Shown here: positions 25,980-34,827 of the stretch, one piece after another
Position numbering within the stretch: the first letter of the stretch is position 1
Layout of the letters: the number at the start of each line of letters is the position of its first letter
DNA from: Marinomonas hwangdonensis
Lineage (GTDB): Bacteria > Pseudomonadota > Gammaproteobacteria > Pseudomonadales > Marinomonadaceae
Direction: 5' to 3'
Length of the DNA stretch: 64,000 bases
Assembly: GCF_003721245.1 (NCBI RefSeq)
Contig: NZ_RIZG01000003.1
Coordinates: 310,001 to 374,000, forward strand
Notes under the pieces: model-generated
Seen by the model: only the letters and a program-made list of their open reading frames with translations
What the model was told of the DNA's origin: nothing
Database searches by the model: none
Translations under genes and position numbers: made by a program

Positions 25980-27497
25980 TTAAGAGATCAAATCCGTTGG
26001 CAACAGGGTATTGGGAATATCTTGGTAACACACTGGACGCAAAAAACGACGAATGGCCATGGTGCCGACGGAGGTCGCACCAAAATTTGTCGATGCAGGA
26101 TAGGGGCCGCCATGAACCATGCTGTCACAGACTTCAACACCGGTAGGGAAGGCGTTGGCCAGTATTCGTCCTGCTTTACGTTCTAGTATCGGCATAAAAG
26201 TGCGTGCCGCTTCAATATCTTCATCATCTAGATGCAGAGTACAGGTTAACTGGCCTTTTAAGTGATTCGCCATTTTTCGCATGTCATCCAAATTTTCCGC
26301 AAAGACAACAATCCCTAATGGCCCAAACACTTCTTCAGACAGCGCTTCATTAGCTAACCATTCTGCTGTCGTCGTCGTATACAAATATGGCGTGGCACTG
26401 CGTGATTCAGAGTGGGTTGCTAGCACTTCTTGAACACCTGTTAATCCTGCGATGCGCTTTTGCCCTTCTCGATACGCATCCGCAATACCTTCTGTGAGCA
26501 TAGTTTGAGGAAGCACCGCCGATAATGCTTCTTTTGTTTTGGACACAAAAGCGTCTGCGTCGGGTCCCGCTAGCAATATAGCCACGCTAGGATTGGTACA
26601 GAATTGACCGGCTCCCATCGTTAATGAACTAGCCCAGCCTGCCGCCAAGGCTTCTCCACGATTTGACACCGCACTGGGAAAAAGAAACATTGGATTTACT
26701 GAGCCAAGCTCACCGAAAAAGGGAATGGGGTCTGGGCGCGCGGCACATAAATCAAATAGCGCACGTCCACCCATTAACGAACCAGTAAAGCCAACCGCTT
26801 TAATCAAAGGGTGCTCCACTAAAGCCGTTCCCACATCACGATTACCGCCTTGAATAAGACTAAATACGCCTGCTGGAATACCACACTTTTGGATCGCTGC
26901 GTGAACCGCTTCAGCAATAATCTCACCCGTCCCAGGGTGCGCACTATGACCTTTAACAACCACAGGACAACCCGCTGCCAATGCAGAAGCGGTATCGCCA
27001 CCAGCAGTCGAAAAAGCGAGAGGGAAGTTGGATGCACCAAATACTGCAACAGGTCCTATTGGTCTTTGCAACAACCGCAACTCAGCACGAGGTAAAGGCT
27101 GACGATCAGGTAAGGCTTTATCGTGTCGACGATCTAAATAATCACCCTCAAGAATATGCTGCGCAAATAGTCGCAGTTGACCGCAGGTTCGCCCACGCTC
27201 ACCCTGCAAGCGTGCTTCGGGTAAACCAGTTTCAGCACGACCAATCGCGGTAATCTCATCGCCACGTAAGTCAATTTCATCGGCAATAGTGTGTAAAAAC
27301 GCCGCTCGTTTTTCACGCGACATACTACTGTATTCTTCGAAAGCATTTTCAGCCGCTATTACGGCCAAATGTACTTGAGCCGTACTACCTTTTGAGAAAA
27401 AAAAAGCATCACCGTGCGCTGGAGATGACTGAAACTGCTGTTCTGAGCTTACCCATTGACCAGCAATTAAATGTTTTCCATGGGGAGTAAACGTCAT
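25980..27497 (-). CDS. 2-oxoglutarate semialdehyde dehydrogenase, copy A
   Basis: A 505-residue aldehyde dehydrogenase of the ketoglutarate-semialdehyde type, starting MTFTPHGKHLIAGQWV. The catalytic Glu lies in FFGELGSVNP (near 266) and the catalytic Cys in GAGQFCTNPS (near 300). The NADP loop contains FGASNFPLAFSTAGGDTASALAAG. It would oxidise 2-oxoglutarate semialdehyde to 2-oxoglutarate, the last step of the hydroxyproline route. It converges on the oxidase gene with a 4-base gap and has an operator 40 bases upstream. Copy B is at 40195. Confidence 0.87.
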   Translation of the reverse strand: MTFTPHGKHLIAGQWVSSEQQFQSSPAHGDAFFFSKGSTAQVHLAVIAAENAFEEYSSMSREKRAAFLHTIADEIDLRGDEITAIGRAETGLPEARLQGERGRTCGQLRLFAQHILEGDYLDRRHDKALPDRQPLPRAELRLLQRPIGPVAVFGASNFPLAFSTAGGDTASALAAGCPVVVKGHSAHPGTGEIIAEAVHAAIQKCGIPAGVFSLIQGGNRDVGTALVEHPLIKAVGFTGSLMGGRALFDLCAARPDPIPFFGELGSVNPMFLFPSAVSNRGEALAAGWASSLTMGAGQFCTNPSVAILLAGPDADAFVSKTKEALSAVLPQTMLTEGIADAYREGQKRIAGLTGVQEVLATHSESRSATPYLYTTTTAEWLANEALSEEVFGPLGIVVFAENLDDMRKMANHLKGQLTCTLHLDDEDIEAARTFMPILERKAGRILANAFPTGVEVCDSMVHGGPYPASTNFGATSVGTMAIRRFLRPVCYQDIPNTLLPTDLIS

Positions 27498-27536
27498 AGT
27501 ACCCTCATTGTTATGACAAATTTTGTTATGACCAAT

Positions 27537-27551
27537 TGTATTTTGTATCCA
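27537..27551. promoter_or_regulatory. Predicted GntR operator 2 (semialdehyde dehydrogenase, copy A)
   Basis: TGTATTTTGTATCCA differs from operator 1 at one base. On the minus strand it covers the -10 box TACAAA, which has TTGTGC 17 bases upstream as a -35, so binding would block transcription of the 25980-27497 gene. Confidence 0.65.
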
Positions 27552-27666
27552 ATTTTACAAGATAGCACAAGTGTTTACTATTTTGCCGCTGATAGCAAGA
27601 TCGCTTGAAACTACATAGACAAAAGCGCTTTAAAAATTACGATAAAGGAAAGAGGGAAATAAAGGG

Positions 27667-28338
27667 TTACCCTGCACGCGTTAGCTTAACCAGCTCTATG
27701 ACTTGGGTTTTAGTGTTGACTAGATGATCGCTAAGTTGCTTTATCGCTCCTGACACATCACGCTTACGCGCAAGCTCAAGTAGCAAGTGATGATCGTGGC
27801 TGGCATTTTCACGTTTATTTAATCTATCAATGTGCATACTGACATAGCGATTTGCTTGCATGGTCACACGCTTCAGTAACTCTTGCGTCAGAAGACGACC
27901 CGCCGCCTCATATAATTTGCCATGATAAGACGCATTCAGAGGCCCCCAATCAGCAATATTGCCGGCTTGATAAGAGTCGTCCATGGCTTCTAATATCGTC
28001 TGACATTCCGCAAACTCTTTCTTTGTCATGTTAGGAATCGCACGCTGAAAAAGATCCACTTCTAACATGATGCGAATGTCGAAAATTTCTGCGATTTCAT
28101 CAAGGGAATGCTGAGTAACCGTCGCGCCTCGATTGTTTTGAAAAATAACGAGACCCTCCGCATCAAGGCGTTTTAATGCTTCTCGCACAGGCATACGTGA
28201 CACATCATATTCTTCCGCCAAAAGCTCTTGACGAATCAAGGTACCTTCCTTCAAATCACCGCATAAAATACGCTGACGTAAATCTGCGACAATCACATCA
28301 GATAAGCTTTGACGAACAACGGCTCTTTTTGGTGCCAA
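27667..28338 (-). CDS. GntR/FCD regulator of hydroxyproline catabolism, copy A
   Basis: 223 residues from a TTG start. An N-terminal winged helix (about 1-70, with LLAEEYDVSRMPVREALKRLDAEGL) is followed by a FCD domain whose metal/ligand His and Asp/Glu pattern is visible (ADWGPLNASYHGKLYEAAGR). It is likely the repressor acting at the TGKATWTTGTATCCA sites. The TTG at 28336-28338 was chosen because GAGGGT lies 6 bases upstream, with the same layout and the same 223-residue length in copy B. An ATG 6 bases earlier sits directly on the ribosome site. Confidence 0.85.
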   Translation of the reverse strand: MAPKRAVVRQSLSDVIVADLRQRILCGDLKEGTLIRQELLAEEYDVSRMPVREALKRLDAEGLVIFQNNRGATVTQHSLDEIAEIFDIRIMLEVDLFQRAIPNMTKKEFAECQTILEAMDDSYQAGNIADWGPLNASYHGKLYEAAGRLLTQELLKRVTMQANRYVSMHIDRLNKRENASHDHHLLLELARKRDVSGAIKQLSDHLVNTKTQVIELVKLTRAG

Positions 28339-28701
28339 TTTCATACCCTCTAAATTGTCTCAATACACTATTTTTGATAACCAGACAGCCATTCAAATTA
28401 CGGCTCTATTATACTCAAAAATCGCTTGATGACGACGTAAGCTGTTTTTTTCAGTTCAACCCTATCAATAAGGTTATGCTCAAGGCGTGCCACACGCCTT
28501 TTTATAAACACTAGGCGACATCAAAACAGTACCTTATCAAGAAAGTATGTTGCCTATAATGTTTGAGTAATATCAAACATTGAATTGATAGCTTCTCATT
28601 TTTCAAACCTTAGCCATTGCCTACTATCGAATGATATTCAAAGTGCGGTGCTATGTGGCTTACTTTCTATCCATTTTCCGCAGCCTAGTCTGGAGTGTTT
28701 T
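28339..28701. other. Intergenic region between the regulator and gabD
   Basis: About 360 bases without a supported gene. It contains a perfect palindrome (28558-28581) overlapping a TATAAT box at 28555-28560, the probable gabD promoter, and the promoter of the divergent GntR gene. Confidence 0.5.
28558..28581. promoter_or_regulatory. Palindromic operator at the gabD promoter
   Basis: AATGTTTGA and TCAAACATT are perfect 9-base arms separated by six bases. The left arm overlaps the TATAAT -10 box. Its sequence is unrelated to the GntR operator consensus, so a different regulator is expected; none is adjacent. Confidence 0.55.
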
Positions 28702-30168
28702 ATGACAGCAATACTATCTCAGCCTTCTTTACTGAAACGTCACTCATACATTGGTGGCGAGTGGGTCGCGGCCAAATCTGGTAAGACGTTCGCGATAACC
28801 AACCCAGCCAATGGTGAACACATTATTGATGTGGCCGATTTGGGCGCAGAAGAGACAACGCTAGCCGTTGAGGCGGCTGAAAAAGCTCAGAAAGAATGGC
28901 AAGGCCGCACAGCGAAAGAACGCGCGACTTTATTGCGCCGTTGGAACCAGCTTATTCTAGACAACCAAGACGACCTAGCGACATTGATGACCTTGGAGCA
29001 AGGCAAACCGTTTGCCGAGGCAAAAGGCGAAGTGGCTTATGGCGCGTCTTTTATTGATTGGTTTGCCGACGAAGCGCGTCGCTTAAATGGCGATGTGATT
29101 CCAACCTTTGCCAAAGACAAGCGTGTATTGACCATCAAACAGCCTATTGGTGTCGTGGCGGCTATTACGCCTTGGAACTTCCCAATTGCCATGATCACAC
29201 GTAAAGCCGGCCCTGCACTGGCTGCAGGTTGTGCGATTGTCATTAAGCCTTCTGACGAAACCCCTTTGTGTGCGTTGGCTCTGGCTGAACTAGCCCATCA
29301 AGCAGGCATTCCAGCAGGCGTATTGAACGTGGTTGTAGGTAAAGACGCGAAAGCCATTGGTGGCATATTAACTGGCCATCCAACCGTACGTAAATTGTCT
29401 TTCACCGGTTCTACACCAGTCGGCAAATTGTTACTGTCTCAGTGCGCGCAAACCGTTAAACGCACCTCGATGGAACTGGGCGGCAACGCACCTTTCATTG
29501 TGTTTGATGATGCTGACCTAGATGCCGCAGTAGAAGGCGCGATTGCGTCTAAATACCGTAATGCAGGCCAAACTTGTGTTTGTGCAAACCGAATTTTAGT
29601 GCAAGAAGGTGTGTACGATGCGTTCGCAGAGAAGCTTGCTAAGCGTGTTGCTACTTTCAAAACAGGCGATGGTTTTGCTGAAGGCGTCAATATTGGTCCG
29701 CTAATCAATCCAGCGGCGATTAGCAAAGTGGAACAACTGGTTGGCGATGCTATGGCAAAGGGTGCGAAAGCGTTAATTGGTGGTTCAAAAGCCACGGCTG
29801 CTGGCGCGCAGTTCTTCGAGCCAACCATTTTGACTGGCGTTACCGAAGACATGGACATTTTCTCTAACGAGATCTTTGGCCCAGTTGCTCCGCTATTCAA
29901 ATTTAAAACCGAAGACGAAGCCGTTGCCATGGCAAACAATACCCCATTTGGCTTGGCGTCTTACTTCTACTCCCAAAATATTGCGCGTATCTGGCGTGTT
30001 TCTGAAGCTTTGGAATACGGCATGGTGGGCATCAACGAAGGCATTATTTCCAGTGAAGTTGCGCCATTTGGTGGTGTGAAAGAATCGGGTAGTGGCCGCG
30101 AAGGTTCTCAGTACGGCATCGACGAATACATAGAAATCAAATACTTGTGCATGGGCGGCTTGGCGTAA
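28702..30168 (+). CDS. gabD: Succinate-semialdehyde dehydrogenase
   Basis: 488 residues starting MTAILSQPSLLKRHSYIGGEW. It is an aldehyde dehydrogenase of the GabD type: PWNFPIAMITRKAGPALAAGC (NADP loop), MELGGNAPF (catalytic Glu, near 258) and NAGQTCVCANR (catalytic Cys, near 291). It oxidises succinate semialdehyde to succinate; glutarate semialdehyde is a possible second substrate. It is followed by gabT, the usual GABA degradation pair. The ATG at 28702 has TGGAG 7 bases upstream; the longer frame without this site was rejected. Confidence 0.9.
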   Translation: MTAILSQPSLLKRHSYIGGEWVAAKSGKTFAITNPANGEHIIDVADLGAEETTLAVEAAEKAQKEWQGRTAKERATLLRRWNQLILDNQDDLATLMTLEQGKPFAEAKGEVAYGASFIDWFADEARRLNGDVIPTFAKDKRVLTIKQPIGVVAAITPWNFPIAMITRKAGPALAAGCAIVIKPSDETPLCALALAELAHQAGIPAGVLNVVVGKDAKAIGGILTGHPTVRKLSFTGSTPVGKLLLSQCAQTVKRTSMELGGNAPFIVFDDADLDAAVEGAIASKYRNAGQTCVCANRILVQEGVYDAFAEKLAKRVATFKTGDGFAEGVNIGPLINPAAISKVEQLVGDAMAKGAKALIGGSKATAAGAQFFEPTILTGVTEDMDIFSNEIFGPVAPLFKFKTEDEAVAMANNTPFGLASYFYSQNIARIWRVSEALEYGMVGINEGIISSEVAPFGGVKESGSGREGSQYGIDEYIEIKYLCMGGLA

Positions 30169-30262
30169 GGTTCTATCTTACTCAACCTCTCTTATCTAAA
30201 TTAACAAGCGGTGCTGGCACCGCTTCATGTACATAGAGCTTGCTCTAAAGGTGAAAGACAAA

Positions 30263-31540
30263 ATGAAAAACGCTGATCTACAAAAACGCAAAGAAAGTGC
30301 CATCGCTCGTGGCCAAGCTAATATGGCGCCAGTGTATGTTGACCGTGCTCTAAACGCAGAAATTTGGGACGTTGAAGGCAAACGATATATCGACTTCGGT
30401 GCGGGTATCGCCGTGGTAAACACAGGCCATAACCATCCGAAAGTGAAAGCAGCGACCATCGCTCAAATCGAACGTTTTACTCACACCTGCGTCATGGTCA
30501 GCCCATACGAATCCGCGGTGGCCTTAGCCGAAAAGTTAAACGCGGCAGCGCCAGGCAACACTCCGAAGAAATCTATCTTCGTCACCACAGGTGCAGAAGC
30601 GGTAGAAAATTGCGTCAAGATCGCGCGTGCACACACTGGCCGTCCTGGCATCATTGCTTTCAACGGTGGCTATCATGGTCGTACCAACATGACCATGGGC
30701 TTAACCGGTAAAGTAAACCCTTACAAAATTGGTTTCGGTCCTTTCCCAAGCGACATTTTCCATGTTCCTTACCCAAATGACTATTTAGGAATTACCGAAG
30801 AGCAAGCACTTGCTGACCTGCAATTGCGCTTCACTTGTGATATCGAGCCTTCTCGCGTTGCGGCTATCATTATCGAGCCAGTACAAGGTGAGGGTGGTTT
30901 CTACAAGGCCTCTACCAGCTTCCTACAGAAACTTCGTAAGCTATGTGACGACCATGGCATGTTGCTGATTCTTGACGAGATACAATCAGGTTTTGCGCGT
31001 ACTGGCACCATGTTCTGCCACGAACAAGCGGGCATTGAAGCGGATCTAATGACCACGGCAAAAGGCATCGCAGGCGGTGTACCGTTAGCCGCTGTGGTGG
31101 GTAAAGCTGACATCATGGACGCGCCAATTCCTGGTGGATTAGGTGGCACTTACGGTGGCTCGCCTATTGGTTGTGCAGCTGGTCTTGCTGTATTTGAAGT
31201 CATTGAAGAAGAAAAATTGTGCGAGCGTGCCACGCAGATCGGTACACGCTTTGTTGAGCATCTGACGGCATTACAAGCGGAATTTCCAAACATTATCGGT
31301 GATGTGCGTAACTCTGGCGCCATGATAGCGGTGGAATTCGTTCACGATGGCGACGTCAACAAACCTTATCCAGAACTGGCGAAAAAACTGTCAGGCAAAG
31401 CCTCTGAACATGGTCTAGTGCTATTGTCTTGTGGTATTCGCGGTAACGTTATTCGTTTCCTACCCGCTTTGACCATCGAAATGGACATCATTGACGAAGG
31501 TATGGAAATCTTCAAACGCTGCTTTAAAGAGCTTGTATAA
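30263..31540 (+). CDS. gabT: 4-aminobutyrate aminotransferase
   Basis: 425 residues, close to E. coli GabT (426). It is a class-III PLP aminotransferase: TTGAEAVENCVKIAR, FNGGYHGRTNMTMGLTGK, IIEPVQGEGGFY, ILDEIQSGFARTG and the PLP Lys in TTAKGIAGG. It transfers the GABA amino group to 2-oxoglutarate to give succinate semialdehyde, the gabD substrate. The ATG at 30263 follows AAAGGTGA. The gap from gabD is 94 bases and a terminator follows. 5-aminovalerate is an alternative substrate. Confidence 0.92.
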   Translation: MKNADLQKRKESAIARGQANMAPVYVDRALNAEIWDVEGKRYIDFGAGIAVVNTGHNHPKVKAATIAQIERFTHTCVMVSPYESAVALAEKLNAAAPGNTPKKSIFVTTGAEAVENCVKIARAHTGRPGIIAFNGGYHGRTNMTMGLTGKVNPYKIGFGPFPSDIFHVPYPNDYLGITEEQALADLQLRFTCDIEPSRVAAIIIEPVQGEGGFYKASTSFLQKLRKLCDDHGMLLILDEIQSGFARTGTMFCHEQAGIEADLMTTAKGIAGGVPLAAVVGKADIMDAPIPGGLGGTYGGSPIGCAAGLAVFEVIEEEKLCERATQIGTRFVEHLTALQAEFPNIIGDVRNSGAMIAVEFVHDGDVNKPYPELAKKLSGKASEHGLVLLSCGIRGNVIRFLPALTIEMDIIDEGMEIFKRCFKELV

Positions 31541-31593
31541 GCCACTTGATTTAAAAAGTATCGACTTCCGTTTGCAAGAATGATTCTTGCGCC

Positions 31594-31626
31594 AAGCCAC
31601 TGTGGTGACACAGTGGCTTTTTTTGT
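31594..31626 (+). terminator. Rho-independent terminator after gabT
   Basis: AAGCCACTGTG-GTGA-CACAGTGGCTT is a perfect 11-bp stem with a four-base loop followed by seven T residues. A second small inverted repeat (GCAAGAA-TGA-TTCTTGC, 31574-31590) lies just before it. Confidence 0.92.
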
Positions 31627-31730
31627 TTTCTAACATCTTATTTTTATTGTAGTTATTCACTTATTAAGTACTAACGCCTCCAGATACCCTCTTTTTATTC
31701 GATTTTCTTTGTTTAATTTTTAAGTCTTTC

Positions 31731-31766
31731 TTGACGTCCTTAATTTCAAAATGTATTTTGTATCCA
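31731..31766 (+). promoter_or_regulatory. Sigma-70 promoter with GntR operator 3 (ABC transporter and copy B)
   Basis: TTGACG (31731-31736) and TATTTT (31754-31759) are 17 bases apart. The operator TGTATTTTGTATCCA (31752-31766) covers the -10 box and is identical to operator 2. It would control the transporter and probably the downstream hydroxyproline genes. Confidence 0.68.
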
Positions 31767-31814
31767 ATATCCCGAAAAACAAAAATAAACTCTCTAAACA
31801 AAGGAATATTCAAA

Positions 31815-32615
31815 ATGAAGAAAATAATAACGGCGCTTTTGTCTATCGCAGCCCTGAATTCCGTCACGGTCACAGCAGATACGCTAGATGATGTGGCAGA
31901 CAGAGGAACGCTACGCTGCGGCGTGGTACTTGATTTCCCGCCGATTGGCTATCGTGATGCGAATAACGAACCTGCAGGATTCGACGTGGATTACTGTCAC
32001 GATCTTGCTAAGTCGCTGGAGGTAGATGTGAAAATAATGCCTCTCACATGGTCTGAACGTTTACCGGTTATCGCGACAGGTCGCGCTGATGTTGTGTTTG
32101 GTGGCACCTCTGACAGCTTGGCACGCGCACGAACAGTCGGATTTAGTATTCCTTATGCCATTTATTACTCTCAGGGTGTGGTGAATTCAAAAAGTAACAT
32201 CACATCAATTGACGACATTCGCGGTAAACGTGTTGCCGCCGCGCTAGGTACTCTGCCAGAGCAGGAGTGGTTAAAAATCGCAGCGAAATGGGGAGAAGAA
32301 AACTTGTATCAGAGCTACCAATCTGAAAACGAGGTTTTTCTTGCTGTCGCGCAAGGCAAGGCTGACATTGGCCTGACAACGAACACCGCCATTAAACCCA
32401 TCACTCAGCAGTACGCTAATTTAGAAGCAGGTCCACGTATGCCTTGGGTGGCGGATTACACTTCCATTGTTGGCAAACGCCAGGATGTCACTTGGTTGAA
32501 TTACTTAAACCTGTTTGTAACTCATCAAGTTCGTTCAGGTCGCTATCAAGAGCTTTGGGACAAATATGTCGGAAGTGACGCACCTGATCTGCGTATCCCT
32601 GGTGTCATGTATTAA
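31815..32615 (+). CDS. Amino-acid ABC transporter, periplasmic binding protein (family 3)
   Basis: 266 residues beginning with a signal peptide (MKKIITALLSIAALNSVTVTA). The family-3 solute-binding pattern follows: GTLRCGVVLDFPPIGYRDANNEPAGFDVDYCHDLAKSL (in pieces), LPVIATGRADVVFGGTSDSLARA, and a C-terminal VRSGRYQELWDKYVG. It would capture a polar amino acid in the periplasm. Position and shared operator suggest hydroxyproline or proline as ligand, which is an inference. The ATG at 31815 follows AAAGGAATATTC. Confidence 0.87.
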   Translation: MKKIITALLSIAALNSVTVTADTLDDVADRGTLRCGVVLDFPPIGYRDANNEPAGFDVDYCHDLAKSLEVDVKIMPLTWSERLPVIATGRADVVFGGTSDSLARARTVGFSIPYAIYYSQGVVNSKSNITSIDDIRGKRVAAALGTLPEQEWLKIAAKWGEENLYQSYQSENEVFLAVAQGKADIGLTTNTAIKPITQQYANLEAGPRMPWVADYTSIVGKRQDVTWLNYLNLFVTHQVRSGRYQELWDKYVGSDAPDLRIPGVMY

Positions 32616-32680
32616 TAAATAGAGGATGACTCATCGCTTTCCCTCTTGTGATTAGAGGGGAAGCCTCAGGAGATAACAAA

Positions 32681-33343
32681 ATGTTTGATTATAATTTCCA
32701 TTGGCGGCCTGTTTTAAAAAGCTTTCCCGACCTTATCCAAGCGGGTTTCGTCACCCTTGAAATAGCCTCGTTGGCGATGTTATTGGGTATAGTTATCGGA
32801 CTTTGCTTGGCGTTAATGCGCATCAATATGAAAGGCCCACTAAAGTGGTTTGCCGTAACGTGGATCGAAATCGCACGTAACACACCCGCTCTGTTCCAGC
32901 TGTTCTTTTTTGGCTTTGGTTTAGGTGCTTTTGGCATCAACTTATCGCCTTTTACTATTATTTTAACAGGCCTCAGTTTTAACTGCGCAGGCTACCTTGC
33001 TGAGAATTTTCGCGGCGGCTTCCAAGCCATTCCCGTGATGCAAATCAACTCGGCTCGCTGCTTAGGCATGAACAGTTGGCAAGCTTACACTCGTATTGTC
33101 ATTCCTCAGGTTTTACGGATTGTCTATTACCCCATCACCAATCAAATGGTCTGGGCGGTACTAATGTCTTCTCTAGGCATGCTAGTTGGCTTTAAAGAAC
33201 TCAGTGGGGAAACTCAGTTCTTTGCCAGTAAAACCTTCCGAGTATTCGAGTATTTTGCAGTCGCGGCTGTTATTTACTATGTCATTGTCAAAATAGTACT
33301 AGGGGCCTCTCGCTTGTTAGCGATGCGTCTATTTCGATATTAA
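32681..33343 (+). CDS. Amino-acid ABC transporter permease 1
   Basis: A 220-residue His/Glu/Gln/Arg-type permease. Hydrophobic helices begin at about 17, 60 and 85, and the EAA loop region reads QINSARCLGMNSWQAYTRIVIPQVLR. The ATG at 32681 follows AGGAGATAACAAA; the earlier ATG at 32648 lacks a ribosome site. It forms the membrane channel with the next gene, 14 bases away. Confidence 0.88.
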   Translation: MFDYNFHWRPVLKSFPDLIQAGFVTLEIASLAMLLGIVIGLCLALMRINMKGPLKWFAVTWIEIARNTPALFQLFFFGFGLGAFGINLSPFTIILTGLSFNCAGYLAENFRGGFQAIPVMQINSARCLGMNSWQAYTRIVIPQVLRIVYYPITNQMVWAVLMSSLGMLVGFKELSGETQFFASKTFRVFEYFAVAAVIYYVIVKIVLGASRLLAMRLFRY

Positions 33344-33357
33344 CGAGGCTTTATATT

Positions 33358-34020
33358 ATGCAAGAACCTGTAAGCTTCTTTACTGGTTTTAATCCAAATG
33401 ACCTTTGGTTTCTAGGAGAGGCGGCACTTAAAACGCTCTGGATTTCCATACTGTCGATTACCATCGGCAGTGTGATGGGCTGTGTTTTCGGTTGGGTACT
33501 CCATGAAAGTAAATCGGTGGCCGGTATCATCCTTGCCCCTATTTTAGATGTTTTTCGCTCTGTCCCTCTGCTTATTCAGTTGGTGCTTTTTTATAATTTC
33601 GCCCCTATGGTTGGTTTGGACCTTAACCCGTTTCTTTCTGGTGTTGTCATTCTGACTTTCTATACCGCGTCATTAGTTACCAACGTAGCAAGAGGCGGAA
33701 TCGAGTCCGTTGAGACGTCCATGCGTCGAGCCTCTCGCTCTCTTGGTCTCACTTACTGGCAAGATTTGTTTCATGTTGTTCTGCCCATTGGCGGTCGTAC
33801 TGTATTTCCTGCTTGGATCGGTGTTGTGCTTGGGGTGATGAAAGACAGCGCGTTGGTCTCTGTTTTGGGCTATGTGGAGTTACTTAAAGCCAGTCAAATT
33901 CTTATTACTAGAACACAAGAACCCTTGCTCATACTGTCTATCGCTGGCGCTTTTTACTTTGCGCTCTCTTATCCAATTTCACTTTATGCTTCTAAATTCG
34001 AAAAAAGGTGGGCGAAATGA
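33358..34020 (+). CDS. Amino-acid ABC transporter permease 2
   Basis: A 220-residue partner permease with the EAA-type loop MRRASRSLGLTYWQDLFHVVLPIGGRT and about five helices. Its TGA stop overlaps the ATG of the ATPase gene (ATGA), so the two are translationally coupled. Confidence 0.88.
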   Translation: MQEPVSFFTGFNPNDLWFLGEAALKTLWISILSITIGSVMGCVFGWVLHESKSVAGIILAPILDVFRSVPLLIQLVLFYNFAPMVGLDLNPFLSGVVILTFYTASLVTNVARGGIESVETSMRRASRSLGLTYWQDLFHVVLPIGGRTVFPAWIGVVLGVMKDSALVSVLGYVELLKASQILITRTQEPLLILSIAGAFYFALSYPISLYASKFEKRWAK

Positions 34021-34739
34021 TTCAAATACGTGATCTGCATAAACACTTCGGCGACCTTCATGTTCTTAAAGGCATTAACCTCGATGTCAGTAAGGGAGAA
34101 GTATTGTCCATCATTGGCTCTTCAGGCTCGGGGAAATCCACCTTGCTGTACTGCATTAATGGTCTTGAGGCCATTCAGCAAGGTACGGTTCATATCAATG
34201 GCACCGATGTACACGCTAAGAATACTGACATTAACAAATTGCGCCAAAAGCTGGGGATGGTATTCCAACAATGGAACAGTTTTCCTCACTTAACCACCTT
34301 AGAGAATGTGGCATTGGCTCCTCGTATTGTAAAAGGAAAGTCTAAGGAGGAAGCTCTAGAGCTTGCCGCTAAACAATTAAAACACGTTGGACTGGGCGAC
34401 AAGTTAAAAAATTACCCAGTTTCATTGTCTGGTGGTCAACAACAACGCTTAGCCATAGCACGCGCACTCGCCATGGAGCCAGAATACATGTTATTTGATG
34501 AAGCGACGTCGGCACTGGACCCTGAAAAAGTAGGCGAAGTTCTCGACACCATGCGTCTTCTTGCTGAAGAAGGGATGACGATGATTTGTGTTACCCATGA
34601 AATGGGCTTTGCACGTGAAGTATCCGATAGAGTGGCTTATTTCCATGAGGGAATCATGGAAGAAATTGGCCCACCACAACAAATTTTTGAAGACGCTCAG
34701 TCAGAACACACGCGTAAATTTCTTATGAATGTCCGCTAG
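34017..34739 (+). CDS. Amino-acid ABC transporter ATP-binding protein
   Basis: 240 residues: Walker A GSSGSGKST (near 35), Q-loop VFQQWNSFPH, signature LSGGQQQRLAIARAL (near 140), Walker B YMLFDEATSALDP and the H-loop CVTHEMGFA. It belongs to the polar amino-acid (GlnQ-like) subfamily and energises uptake by the two permeases. The ATG at 34017 lies 6 bases after AAGGTGG; a GTG three codons upstream is less likely. The copy B catabolic operon begins 88 bases later with no terminator between. Confidence 0.9.
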   Translation: MIQIRDLHKHFGDLHVLKGINLDVSKGEVLSIIGSSGSGKSTLLYCINGLEAIQQGTVHINGTDVHAKNTDINKLRQKLGMVFQQWNSFPHLTTLENVALAPRIVKGKSKEEALELAAKQLKHVGLGDKLKNYPVSLSGGQQQRLAIARALAMEPEYMLFDEATSALDPEKVGEVLDTMRLLAEEGMTMICVTHEMGFAREVSDRVAYFHEGIMEEIGPPQQIFEDAQSEHTRKFLMNVR

Positions 34740-34827
34740 CCTATGGCGGTTTAAGACAACGTATATTATTAGTTTAAACACGCAATACTAAACACACATT
34801 TATTAATGAAAATAAAAAGGTAACAGG

